Source: CAZBWS01 sp964495705 | Lineage (GTDB): Bacteria > Pseudomonadota > Gammaproteobacteria > HTCC5015 | NCBI GenBank assembly: GCA_964495705.1 | Contig: CAZBWS010000059.1 | Location: forward strand, 1-15,491 | Reading direction: 5' to 3' | DNA: 15,491 bases | Shown here: positions 6,963 to 14,118 of the stretch, in pieces | Layout: each line of letters opens with the position of its first letter | Position numbering within the stretch: position 1 is the first letter of the stretch | Position numbers and translations under genes: made by a program | The notes under the pieces: generated by a model | Seen by the model: the letters and a program-made list of their open reading frames with translations, nothing else | Databases searched by the model: none | Told to the model about the DNA's origin: nothing

Positions 6963-8207
6963 TTAATCTTTTAATTTAAATAGCTGTCGCGCAGCCTTGA
7001 GTAGGGATTTGTCACCCTCTGCAGCGGCGCCACGTAGTTGTACGCTAGGTGTATGCAGTAGTTTATTGCTGAGAGTGCGACCCAGAAAGTGCAATGCTTC
7101 TTCAGGGTTTTTACCTTGTTCTATCATGCGCATCGCTTTCGCCAGCGCTACTTGGTTGATATTTTCGACTTGTTGGCGCAGTTGCGTGATTGTGCTGCTT
7201 GCATCCAGTGAGCGCTGCCAATCTAAAAATTCTGCCGTTTTGATATTAATAATCTGTTCAGCGTCTTCAGCGGCGGCTTGGCGTGAGCGGCGATTTTCTT
7301 CGATCACTGACTCTAAGTCGTCAACAGTATATAGGTAGACGTCGTCTAGCTCATCAACTTCTGGCTCTATATCCCGTGGGACGGCAATGTCGACCATGAA
7401 AAAAGGGCGATGTTTGCGCGCTTTCAATGCCGTTTCTACGGTGCCTTTGCCGACGAGGGGGAGAGGGCTGGCAGTAGAGGATATAATAATATCGGCCTCA
7501 ATAAGTGCTTCGGGGATATCGGGTATGCCGACACCACGACCATCGAATTGTCCGGCCAGTTTGTTAGCCTTGTCGATACTGCGGTTGGCAATGGTGATGC
7601 CAGCAATACTTTGACTGCTAAGGTGGCGTGCGGTGAGTTCTATGGTTTCACCCGCACCGATTAATAAGGCTTTACTGTTTTCCAAACCACCAAAAATTTG
7701 TTGGGCCAAGCGTACGGCGGCATAGGCAACTGAAATGGGGTTGGCCCCAATAGCTGTTTCACTGCGCACTAGCTTGGCTACGGAAAAGCTTTGCTCAAAT
7801 AAATTATTTAGCTGCGACTTGCTACTACCCTGGTCTTTGGCTGTTTGATAGGCACTTTTTAGCTGTCCGAGTATTTGTGGCTCGCCTAGTACTAGGGAGT
7901 CTAGGCCGCTGGCAACACGAAATAGGTGACCGATAGCCGCTGTGCCTTGGTGTTGATAAAGGTGTTTCTCAGTATCCATGCCTGGAATGTTTTGTGTGTG
8001 TAACCACGCTAGTAGCTTATCCGCATCTTCAGCTTGGCAGTAAAGCTCTGAGCGGTTGCAGGTGGAGACTACTATGGCTTCTTCAATTCCTGGTTGCGCG
8101 CACAGTTCAGCTAGCACCTTGTTCAGCACTTCCCCGTCATAGGAGATGCGCTCACGTACTTCAATGGGAGCTGTTTTATGGTTGAGGCCTAGAATATGTA
8201 GAGGCAT
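6963..8207 (-). CDS. hemA: Glutamyl-tRNA reductase
   Basis: NADPH-dependent reduction of glutamyl-tRNA(Glu) to glutamate-1-semialdehyde, the first committed step of the C5 route to haem and other tetrapyrroles; cytoplasmic. 414 aa (E. coli 418). The catalytic domain opens MPLHILGLNHKTAPIEVRE and holds the nucleophile C50 in VVSTCNRSELYC. The NADPH-binding Rossmann segment is ALLIGAGETIELTARHL (about 184-200), followed by ITIANRS, and the long C-terminal dimerisation helices end GDKSLLKAARQLFKLKD. First gene of a hemA-prfA pair, divergent from the TPR lipoprotein gene with 113 bases between the two starts. No strong Shine-Dalgarno is visible; the ATG fits the family's conserved N-terminus exactly. 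Confidence 0.97.
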   Translation of the reverse strand: MPLHILGLNHKTAPIEVRERISYDGEVLNKVLAELCAQPGIEEAIVVSTCNRSELYCQAEDADKLLAWLHTQNIPGMDTEKHLYQHQGTAAIGHLFRVASGLDSLVLGEPQILGQLKSAYQTAKDQGSSKSQLNNLFEQSFSVAKLVRSETAIGANPISVAYAAVRLAQQIFGGLENSKALLIGAGETIELTARHLSSQSIAGITIANRSIDKANKLAGQFDGRGVGIPDIPEALIEADIIISSTASPLPLVGKGTVETALKARKHRPFFMVDIAVPRDIEPEVDELDDVYLYTVDDLESVIEENRRSRQAAAEDAEQIINIKTAEFLDWQRSLDASSTITQLRQQVENINQVALAKAMRMIEQGKNPEEALHFLGRTLSNKLLHTPSVQLRGAAAEGDKSLLKAARQLFKLKD

Positions 8208-8262
8208 GCATACAGTCGTTTTTTATCGTGCAGGCATTTTACCCTTTTTGGGAACAAAAGGC

Positions 8263-8290
8263 TTGGGATTCGAACTATCTAATGTATAGT
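8263..8290 (+). promoter_or_regulatory. Candidate sigma-70 promoter for the TPR lipoprotein-lolB-ispE-tRNA-Gln unit
   Basis: TTGGGA (8263-8268), 16-base spacer, TATAGT (8285-8290; 5/6 match). The predicted start near 8297 leaves a leader of about 24 bases before ATG 8321, and argues against translation from the upstream in-frame ATG at 8228. Confidence 0.5.
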
Positions 8291-8320
8291 TCTGCAATAT
8301 GTGGTCAAAAATTGATAGTA

Positions 8321-10081
8321 ATGCGTAAAAAAATCCAACAATTATTACTGGCAGGCCTGTCTCTTAGTCTTGCTGCTTGCGCTAGCATGCAACCTGCTGG
8401 CAGTATTGATTTAATCCAGCTCTCAGAGCAGCAAAAATCCCAACTCAACCCAGAAGGCAAAGCTATGTACAGCTATTTGTTGGGGCAGATAGCGGGTGTG
8501 CACTCCACATTGGCAGAACAGGGTCGCGATACTGAAAAAGTCACTGCCTACTTGGGTGTTGCAGTGCCTAATCTCGTAGAGGCGTCGAGCAGTTTAGATG
8601 ACCTTGCTTTGGCTGAGCACGCGACAAAGGCCGCGACCTTTGCGCGTGATTTCCCTATGGCATTACAGGCGGCGCAGCGCTGGATTGACTTGAACCCAAA
8701 GGAAAGCCGTGCACATCAATACGCGGCGATAGCGGCTTTGCATGATAAGCAACAAGAGACGGCGTTAACACACTTCACTGCTGTTGTTGGGTTGGCTGCC
8801 AGTGCTGATGATGGCTTGCTAGATGTGGGAACTTTATTGGCACGTGAAGGAGAAAAGCAAGACGCTTTATCTATCGCACAGAAAATAGTCGATACCTACC
8901 CAGACTCGGCAACGGCACTGTATGTGCAAGCGTCATTGCAAATGCGTTTTGACAAAAAGGCCTTGGCGCTAAGTGTTCTTGATGAGGCCTTAGCTAAGCA
9001 GCCTGATTATCGCAGCGCTAAGCTATTGAAGGTGACCGTGTTAAGAAGTTTGGAGCGCAGCCCTGAAGCTCTTGAATTATTGGAAAATGAAATAGCACGA
9101 TACCCTGAAGATATAGAAATTCGCAGTGCCTATGCACAATTGTTGATTTCTGAACGGCGCTATGCGGATGCGCAAAGTCAGTATGAAACACTGTTTAAAT
9201 CAAGGCCCAACGATATCAACATGGCCTATAGGCTGGCCATGTTAACCTTAGAGTTACAGCAGTTGGATTTGGCTGAAAAATACTTTATGCATGTTTTGCA
9301 ATCCGGTAAGCGCAGTTTCGAGTCCCTATATCACCTTGGCCGTATAGCCGAACAGCGTAAAGAGCATAAAAAAGCTTTACAGTATTATATGCGTGTAAGT
9401 GAAGGCGAGTACCGTCTGGATGCAATATTGCGTGAAGCAAAGATGATGTCTATCTTAGGGCAATTGGATGACGGCCTCAAGATCATCGATAAGATGCAGT
9501 CGAAAAACACAGATGCCAGCTTAGATGTACGCTTTTATATGGCTAAAATTGACATACTTATCTATCACGATCAAATTCAACGCGCTTACGATTTAACCAA
9601 TCAAGCGCTGGCAAAATACCCAGAAGATTTTAATGTGTTATTTACACGTTCCATGCTGTCTGAGAAGCAAGGTGATATTGCAAGGGCAATTAAAGATTTA
9701 GAAGTATTGGTGGAGCAGCAACCAGAGAACCCCGATCTATTAAATGCACTGGGTTATACCTTAGCCAATCGTACGAGCGAGTATGATCGCGCCTTTGTGT
9801 TGTTGGATAAGGCCATGCGTTTGAAGCCCGATAACTCAGCTATATCAGATAGCATGGGTTGGCTGTTATACAAGCAGGGTAGGTTACAAGAAGCCGAAGC
9901 GCTTATTCGTACAGCCTATGAATTAGACCCAGACCCTGAGATTGCCGCTCACCTAGGTGAGATATTGTGGGAAAAGGGGCAAGTGCAAGAGGCTCAAGCG
10001 GTTTGGAGCAAGGCCTTGTCCGAGCATCCCGAGCACGAAGTGCTGAATCAAACCATTCAAAAGTACCAAGATAAGAAGTAA
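8321..10081 (+). CDS. TPR-repeat outer-membrane lipoprotein
   Basis: 586 aa starting MRKKIQQLLLAGLSLSLAAC, a lipoprotein signal with lipobox LAAC and lipidated C20; alanine at +2 predicts outer-membrane sorting by Lol. The frame is open upstream to 8228, but that start would bury the signal peptide and precede the candidate promoter, so ATG 8321 is chosen although its Shine-Dalgarno is weak. The mature protein is almost wholly tetratricopeptide-like repeats, for example NPKESRAHQYAAIAALHD, RPNDINMAYRLAMLTLEL and the canonical C-terminal repeats PDNSAISDSMGWLLYKQGR and DPEIAAHLGEILWEKGQ. It is followed 2 bases later by lolB. A TPR lipoprotein gene between hemA and lolB is conserved in Pseudomonas (PA4667 position), suggesting a role in envelope or lipoprotein assembly; no biochemical activity can be read from the sequence. 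Confidence 0.9.
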   Translation: MRKKIQQLLLAGLSLSLAACASMQPAGSIDLIQLSEQQKSQLNPEGKAMYSYLLGQIAGVHSTLAEQGRDTEKVTAYLGVAVPNLVEASSSLDDLALAEHATKAATFARDFPMALQAAQRWIDLNPKESRAHQYAAIAALHDKQQETALTHFTAVVGLAASADDGLLDVGTLLAREGEKQDALSIAQKIVDTYPDSATALYVQASLQMRFDKKALALSVLDEALAKQPDYRSAKLLKVTVLRSLERSPEALELLENEIARYPEDIEIRSAYAQLLISERRYADAQSQYETLFKSRPNDINMAYRLAMLTLELQQLDLAEKYFMHVLQSGKRSFESLYHLGRIAEQRKEHKKALQYYMRVSEGEYRLDAILREAKMMSILGQLDDGLKIIDKMQSKNTDASLDVRFYMAKIDILIYHDQIQRAYDLTNQALAKYPEDFNVLFTRSMLSEKQGDIARAIKDLEVLVEQQPENPDLLNALGYTLANRTSEYDRAFVLLDKAMRLKPDNSAISDSMGWLLYKQGRLQEAEALIRTAYELDPDPEIAAHLGEILWEKGQVQEAQAVWSKALSEHPEHEVLNQTIQKYQDKK

Positions 10082-10083
10082 GT

Positions 10084-10713
10084 ATGTTGATTAAAAATTT
10101 TAGGCTGGCACTCGTTGTGCTAGCGCTCTCTGGCTGTGTCTCAGCCCCGAGTAAGCCCGTCGTTAAACTCGATCCTGAGCAATTACGCACGCAATGGCTG
10201 CAGAAGCAGGAAAAGCTGAGTCGCTTAAATACATGGTCTATCAAGGGCAAGGCGGCGGTGCGCTCTGCCTCTGAGTCGGGCACCGTTAGCCTGTTTTGGC
10301 AGCAGGCGCCTAACGATTTTCAGTTGAAGCTAGTGGCGCCTTTTGGGCGAGGCACATTGGATATTCAAAGTGACGAGCGGGGGGTTAAAATGCTCGACGC
10401 CAAGGGGCGAGAGCATCGTGCGGCTACGGCACAAGGCTTGGTGTGGACAAAAACCGGTTGGGAGATCCCCTTTGAAGATATGCAGGGCTGGGTGTTGGGC
10501 TTGGCTGATGACCCAGCAAATGCAACGATCAAAGTAGATGAGCAGGCGCGCACTCTAGGCTTTACTAGCAAGGGCTGGAAAGTGACATATCCTGCCTACC
10601 GCGAAGTGGATACGCCACAAGGCGCTATGTATTTACCGCGCAAAGTTTATATAAGCTCCCAAGACTTAGTCGTAAAGCTCTCTATCGCGCAATGGAAGCT
10701 GGATCATTTGTAA
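10084..10713 (+). CDS. lolB: Outer-membrane lipoprotein receptor LolB
   Basis: Accepts lipoproteins from periplasmic LolA and inserts them in the inner leaflet of the outer membrane; itself a lipoprotein. 209 aa (E. coli 207). Lipobox LALSGC gives lipidated C18, with valine at +2 (outer-membrane sorting). Family landmarks include LSRLNTWSIKGKAAVRS (about 45-61), VSLFWQQAPNDFQLKLVAPFGRG and the C-terminal PRKVYISSQDLVVKLSIAQWKL. The start is 2 bases after the TPR lipoprotein stop, and the last base of its TAA stop is the first base of the ispE ATG, so the three genes look translationally coupled. Confidence 0.95.
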   Translation: MLIKNFRLALVVLALSGCVSAPSKPVVKLDPEQLRTQWLQKQEKLSRLNTWSIKGKAAVRSASESGTVSLFWQQAPNDFQLKLVAPFGRGTLDIQSDERGVKMLDAKGREHRAATAQGLVWTKTGWEIPFEDMQGWVLGLADDPANATIKVDEQARTLGFTSKGWKVTYPAYREVDTPQGAMYLPRKVYISSQDLVVKLSIAQWKLDHL

Positions 10714-11549
10714 TGATAGTAGCTGCACCCGCTAAGCTGAATCTTTTTTTACACATCACAGGTCAGCGTCCAGATGGTTACCATTTATTGCAGACCGTTT
10801 TTCAGTTTGTTGATTATGGCGATGAGCTTGAGTTTGCGGTGCGTGATGATGGTGAAATTCACCGGCTGTCTGAACTGGCCGGAGTAGCGCCAGAGCAAGA
10901 TTTAGTGGTGCGCGCAGCACGGTCTTTGCAGCAAGCCAGCGGCACTTTGCTGGGGGCGGACATTCGAGTGACCAAAAACTTGCCCATGGGCGGTGGCCTT
11001 GGTGGTGGTTCATCTGACGCTGCCACAGTGCTATTGGCATTGAACAAGCTGTGGGGGATTGGTTTTGACCTAGATCGTCTGGCCGAGATCGGTTTAGCCT
11101 TGGGGGCAGATGTGCCTGTTTTTGTACGCGGCCAAGCCTGTTGGGCTGAGGGTGTTGGCGACATCATCACAGCAATACAAATTGATGAACCCTGGTATGT
11201 TGTTTTATCTCCTGCCGTTGAAGTAAACACCGCAAAACTTTTTTCGCATTCTGGATTGACAAGAGACTGCAGTCCTTGCAAAATACGCGACCTCGAAACA
11301 GGGCAGTCAAACACAGCGTTTGCTAATGTATTTCAGCCCTTGGTTCGTGAGATGTATGCAGAAGTTGATCAGGCTTTAAATTATTTAAGCCAGTTTGCCG
11401 AAGCAAAGCTCACAGGAACTGGCGCATGTGTATTTGGCGCTTTTGAGAATGAAAAAATGGCACGTGAAGCATTTGCTAATCGGCCACAAGAGATAGCAGG
11501 TTTTGTTGCAAAAGGGCTGAATAAGTCTTCTGCACATGCTAATCTCTAG
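10713..11549 (+). CDS. ispE: 4-diphosphocytidyl-2-C-methyl-D-erythritol kinase
   Basis: GHMP kinase that phosphorylates CDP-methylerythritol at the 2-hydroxyl in the MEP pathway to isoprenoids; cytoplasmic. The start is ATG 10713, overlapping the lolB stop (TAATG), giving 278 aa beginning MIVAAPAKLNLFLHITGQRP as in other IspE proteins; an in-frame ATG at 10692 would add 7 unconserved residues and has no ribosome site. Visible: substrate-side K8 in APAKLN, the ATP-binding glycine loop PMGGGLGGGSSDAA (91-104) and D133 in LGADVPVF, corresponding to catalytic K10 and D141 of E. coli. The C-terminal GHMP motif is LTGTGACVFGAF. The stop lies only 8 bases before tRNA-Gln, so the tRNA must be processed out of this transcript or use a promoter inside ispE. 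Confidence 0.96.
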   Translation: MIVAAPAKLNLFLHITGQRPDGYHLLQTVFQFVDYGDELEFAVRDDGEIHRLSELAGVAPEQDLVVRAARSLQQASGTLLGADIRVTKNLPMGGGLGGGSSDAATVLLALNKLWGIGFDLDRLAEIGLALGADVPVFVRGQACWAEGVGDIITAIQIDEPWYVVLSPAVEVNTAKLFSHSGLTRDCSPCKIRDLETGQSNTAFANVFQPLVREMYAEVDQALNYLSQFAEAKLTGTGACVFGAFENEKMAREAFANRPQEIAGFVAKGLNKSSAHANL

Positions 11550-11557
11550 AACACAAT

Positions 11558-11632
11558 TGGGGTATCGCCAAGCGGTAAGGCACCAGGTTTTGATCCTGGC
11601 ATTCGTAGGTTCAAATCCTGCTACCCCAGCCA
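11558..11632 (+). tRNA. tRNA-Gln (anticodon TTG)
   Basis: 75 nt with encoded CCA. Acceptor stem TGGGGTA pairs with TACCCCA, discriminator G, then CCA. The anticodon arm is CCAGG-TTTTGAT-CCTGG with anticodon TTG; the T arm includes GTTCAAATC. It closely resembles E. coli tRNA-Gln(UUG). It sits 8 bases after ispE and is followed by an intrinsic terminator. Confidence 0.97.
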
Positions 11633-11643
11633 TATTATTCGAG

Positions 11644-11676
11644 ATCCGCTCAATTTCTAATTGAGCGGATTTTTTG
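11644..11676 (+). terminator. Intrinsic terminator after tRNA-Gln
   Basis: Perfect 12-bp stem ATCCGCTCAATT / AATTGAGCGGAT with loop TCT, followed by TTTTTG. It ends only 23 bases before the first possible prs start, so it either isolates prs or lets it be expressed by readthrough. Confidence 0.9.
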
Positions 11677-11698
11677 TTAAAGTCCTACCAACTTATCA

Positions 11699-12673
11699 AT
11701 GGCTAAGGTATCTACTGTGGCAGAGTTTGACCAACCCCTAATGCTCTTTACTGGCAACGCCAATCCCGCGCTTGCACAATCTATTGCTGATTACTTGAAA
11801 ATCCCCATGGGCAAAGCCTCTGTTGGGCGATTCAGTGATGGTGAAGTCGCTATCGAACTACAAGAAAATGTGCGTGGTAAGGATGTATTTATCGTGCAGT
11901 CTACCTGTGCTCCAACTAATGATAACTTGATGGAAATCTTGGTGATGACTGACGCCTTGCGTCGTGCATCAGCAGGGCGTATCACGGCGGTTATTCCCTA
12001 TATGGGTTACTCGCGTCAAGATCGCCGCGTGCGTTCGGCGCGTGTGCCGATTACCGCTAAAGTCGTTGCCAATATGCTGCAGGCGGTCGGTGTGGATCGC
12101 GTTTTGACAGTAGATCTTCACGCAGACCAAATTCAGGGCTTCTTCGATGTACCAGTAGACAACGTCTACGGTTCACCGATTTTGCTCAGTGATATACAGC
12201 AGCAAAATTATGAAAATCTAGTGGTTGTTTCCCCTGATGTGGGCGGTGTTGTACGTGCGCGTGCGGTTGCAAAGCAGTTAGACGATGCAGATTTGGCCAT
12301 TATCGACAAGCGTCGCCCAGAAGCTAATGTCTCAGAAGTAATGCATATCATTGGTGAGGTTGAAGGTCGCACCTGTATTATTGTTGATGATATGGTTGAT
12401 ACGGCGGGCACGCTGTGCAAGGCAGCAGGGGCCCTTAAGGCCCATGGCGCCACACGTGTTGTAGCCTATGTCACTCACCCTGTGTTGTCAGGTCCTGCGG
12501 TGGACAATATCAACAACTCTGAGCTAGATGAATTGGTCGTGACGGATACGATCCCAGCCTCACCTGGGGTGGCTGCTTGCTCTAAGGTTCGCTCCCTAAG
12601 TGTTGCGGATATGTTGGCAGAGACGATCTATCGCATTCACAACGAAGAGTCCGTTAGTTCTTTGTTTGACTAG
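11699..12673 (+). CDS. prs: Ribose-phosphate pyrophosphokinase (PRPP synthase)
   Basis: Makes 5-phosphoribosyl-1-pyrophosphate from ribose-5-phosphate and ATP, the precursor for nucleotides, histidine, tryptophan and NAD; cytoplasmic hexamer. 324 aa from ATG 11699; E. coli has 315. Visible: FTGNANPALA (17-26), VGRFSDGE (42-49), the ATP-binding RQDRRVRSARVPITAK (106-121), metal/ATP residue H141 in VDLHADQIQGFFD, the catalytic flexible loop IDKRRPEAN (202-210) and the ribose-phosphate loop VDDMVDTAGT (229-238). The start is uncertain: ATG 11699 has no Shine-Dalgarno, whereas GTG 11717 (318 aa) has AAGG at 11705-11708 with 8-base spacing; ATG 11741 would give the shortest form. Located between tRNA-Gln and rplY as in Pseudomonas, with its own terminator after it. 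Confidence 0.96.
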   Translation: MAKVSTVAEFDQPLMLFTGNANPALAQSIADYLKIPMGKASVGRFSDGEVAIELQENVRGKDVFIVQSTCAPTNDNLMEILVMTDALRRASAGRITAVIPYMGYSRQDRRVRSARVPITAKVVANMLQAVGVDRVLTVDLHADQIQGFFDVPVDNVYGSPILLSDIQQQNYENLVVVSPDVGGVVRARAVAKQLDDADLAIIDKRRPEANVSEVMHIIGEVEGRTCIIVDDMVDTAGTLCKAAGALKAHGATRVVAYVTHPVLSGPAVDNINNSELDELVVTDTIPASPGVAACSKVRSLSVADMLAETIYRIHNEESVSSLFD

Positions 12674-12698
12674 GCAATGCATTGCAGGGTAAATAAAG

Positions 12699-12722
12699 CG
12701 GGAGCCAATGGCTCCCGTTTTT
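12699..12722 (+). terminator. Intrinsic terminator after prs
   Basis: 8-bp stem CGGGAGCC / GGCTCCCG with loop AAT and a following run of five T. It separates prs from the rplY-pth-ychF group. Confidence 0.88.
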
Positions 12723-12762
12723 GTTGTTTAAGTATACTGTGCGTATAAAACCGTGCTAAAAT
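12721..12762 (+). promoter_or_regulatory. Candidate promoter region for rplY-pth-ychF
   Basis: Two overlapping readings: TTGTTG (12721-12726), 17 bases, TATAAA (12744-12749); or a downstream -10 TAAAAT (12757-12762) followed by the GC-rich discriminator CCGCGCCCC. The second resembles the tRNA-Met promoter at 15295-15309 and would fit growth-rate or stringent control of a ribosomal protein gene. No good -35 exists for the second. Confidence 0.45.
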
Positions 12763-12826
12763 CCGCGCCCCTCCTGCCCTTGGTCGCAAAGTGGCAGTGT
12801 GTTTATATTTTTAGAGGATTACAGCC

Positions 12827-13459
12827 ATGGCTGAAAATTTTGAAGTAATTGCAGAAACGCGTACAGACTTAGGGAAAGGTGCGAGCCGCCGCCTACGTCA
12901 CGCGGATAAAGTACCTGGTGTTGTTTACGGTTCTGGCGAGCCAGTATCTATCACCATGTCCCACAACGAAATGTTGAAGCACGTTTCTAACGAAGCTTTC
13001 TTCTCACACATCCTCGATCTTCAGGTCGACGGTAAGTCTGAGATGGTGGTTGTACGTGATATGCAGCGTCATCCTGCTAAGCAGATCATCATGCACGTTG
13101 ATTTCATGCGTGTTAAGAAGGGTGTTGCCCTGCACATGAACGTTCCATTGCACTTCATCAACGAAGATACTTGCTCAGGCGTTAAGCTAGGCGGCGGTTT
13201 GATTTCTCACTTAGTGACTGAAATCGAAATTGCTTGCCTACCAAAAGACTTGCCTGAGTTCATCGAAGTTGATGTGGCTGAGTTGGAGCTAGGTTCTACT
13301 CTACAGCTATCTGAGATCACCTTGCCTAAGGGCATCACTAGTGTTGCATTGTCACACGGTGAAGATCACGACATGGGCGTAGTGACTTGTTCTAAGCCGC
13401 GTGGTTCGGCTGAAGATGAAGACGCTGAAGAAGCAACTGAAGAAGCGGCTGGCGAGTAA
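12827..13459 (+). CDS. rplY: Ribosomal protein bL25 (long CTC/TL5 form)
   Basis: Binds 5S rRNA in the large ribosomal subunit. 210 aa, the long two-domain form rather than the 94-aa E. coli protein. The N-terminal L25 domain (about 1-93) has TRTDLGKGASRRLRHADKVPGVVYG and the RHPAKQIIMHVDFMRV strand. The C-terminal TL5-like beta domain (about 95-185) contains GVKLGGGLISHLVTEIEIACLP and VDVAELELG. A final acidic low-complexity tail (EDEDAEEATEEAAGE) follows. A good Shine-Dalgarno AGAGGA (12813-12818) lies 8 bases before ATG. It is followed by pth after 30 bases, a conserved pairing; no terminator lies between them. Confidence 0.96.
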   Translation: MAENFEVIAETRTDLGKGASRRLRHADKVPGVVYGSGEPVSITMSHNEMLKHVSNEAFFSHILDLQVDGKSEMVVVRDMQRHPAKQIIMHVDFMRVKKGVALHMNVPLHFINEDTCSGVKLGGGLISHLVTEIEIACLPKDLPEFIEVDVAELELGSTLQLSEITLPKGITSVALSHGEDHDMGVVTCSKPRGSAEDEDAEEATEEAAGE

Positions 13460-13489
13460 TTCGCTAGTTAGCTGTAAAGGTACAAGGCT

Positions 13490-14089
13490 ATGACAGCCAA
13501 GTCTGCGAATATTCAATCCGGCATTCAAATGATTGTTGGATTAGGTAACCCGGGCGATAAGTACGACAAAACCCGGCACAATGCCGGGTTTTTGTTTTTA
13601 GACGAAGTGGCAAAGCGCTATGGCGCAAGCTTTCGTCCTGAGAGTAAGTTTCAAGGCCATGTGGCCAGCATACACTTTCAGGGTCGAGATATTCGTTTGA
13701 TCAAACCCACCACTTTTATGAACTGTAGTGGCCGAGCGGTATCCGCATTGGCTAAGTTCTATAAAATTCCCCGCGAAGCGATATTGGTTGCTCACGATGA
13801 GCTGGATATAGACCCGGGTGTGGCACGCATTAAAGCCACGGGTGGACACGGTGGACATAATGGCCTGCGAGATATTATCTCGGCAATGGGCGGTAAAGAT
13901 TTTTGGCGTTTGCGCATTGGTATTGGTCACCCTGGCGATAAGTCGGAAGTGGTTAATTTTGTTCTGCGCAACCCCAGTAAAGCAGAGCAGCAGCAGATTG
14001 ATAATAGTCTGATGGATGCGGATAGGGTGCTAGAGCTAATTTTAGAAGGCCAGATGGAAAAGGCCATGATGCAGCTGCATTCAAAATAG
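13490..14089 (+). CDS. pth: Peptidyl-tRNA hydrolase
   Basis: Cleaves peptidyl-tRNAs that drop off ribosomes and recycles the tRNA; cytoplasmic and generally essential. 199 aa (E. coli 194). All key residues are present, each shifted by +10 against E. coli: N20 in VGLGNPG, catalytic H30 in TRHNAG, N78 in TTFMNCSG, D103 in VAHDELD and N124 in GGHNGLRDI; RLRIGIGHPGDK is also intact. The start ATG 13490 adds about 10 residues (MTAKSANIQS) over the E. coli form but has AAAGG/AAGG upstream (13476-13487), while the internal ATG 13529 has none. Its codons for K-T-R-H-N-A-G-F form a perfect terminator-like hairpin (see separate entry). It lies between rplY and ychF, 29 bases before ychF. Confidence 0.97.
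   Translation: MTAKSANIQSGIQMIVGLGNPGDKYDKTRHNAGFLFLDEVAKRYGASFRPESKFQGHVASIHFQGRDIRLIKPTTFMNCSGRAVSALAKFYKIPREAILVAHDELDIDPGVARIKATGGHGGHNGLRDIISAMGGKDFWRLRIGIGHPGDKSEVVNFVLRNPSKAEQQQIDNSLMDADRVLELILEGQMEKAMMQLHSK
13569..13599 (+). terminator. Intrinsic-terminator-like hairpin inside the pth coding region
   Basis: Perfect 10-bp stem AAACCCGGCA (13569-13578) / TGCCGGGTTT (13582-13591), loop CAA, then a T-rich tract TTGTTTTT. By structure it is as good as the true terminators in this window, yet it lies about 80 bases into pth. During active translation ribosomes would mask it; if initiation failed it could end transcription. Function is not demonstrated. Confidence 0.6.
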
Positions 14090-14118
14090 TACGAATCAAA
14101 TTTATATGAGGTTAAGCC

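Noticed and set aside
8236..8241. Minus-strand TAAAAT upstream of hemA as a -10 hexamer
   Set aside because: No acceptable -35 at 16-18 bases; not strong enough to list as a promoter.
8228..8320. 31-codon N-terminal extension of the TPR lipoprotein
   Set aside because: It overlaps the candidate promoter and would place an unrelated segment ahead of a perfect lipoprotein signal peptide.
10859..11314. 151-codon minus-strand open frame opposite ispE
   Set aside because: Antisense to a gene with all GHMP kinase motifs; Ser/Pro/Arg-rich shadow translation.
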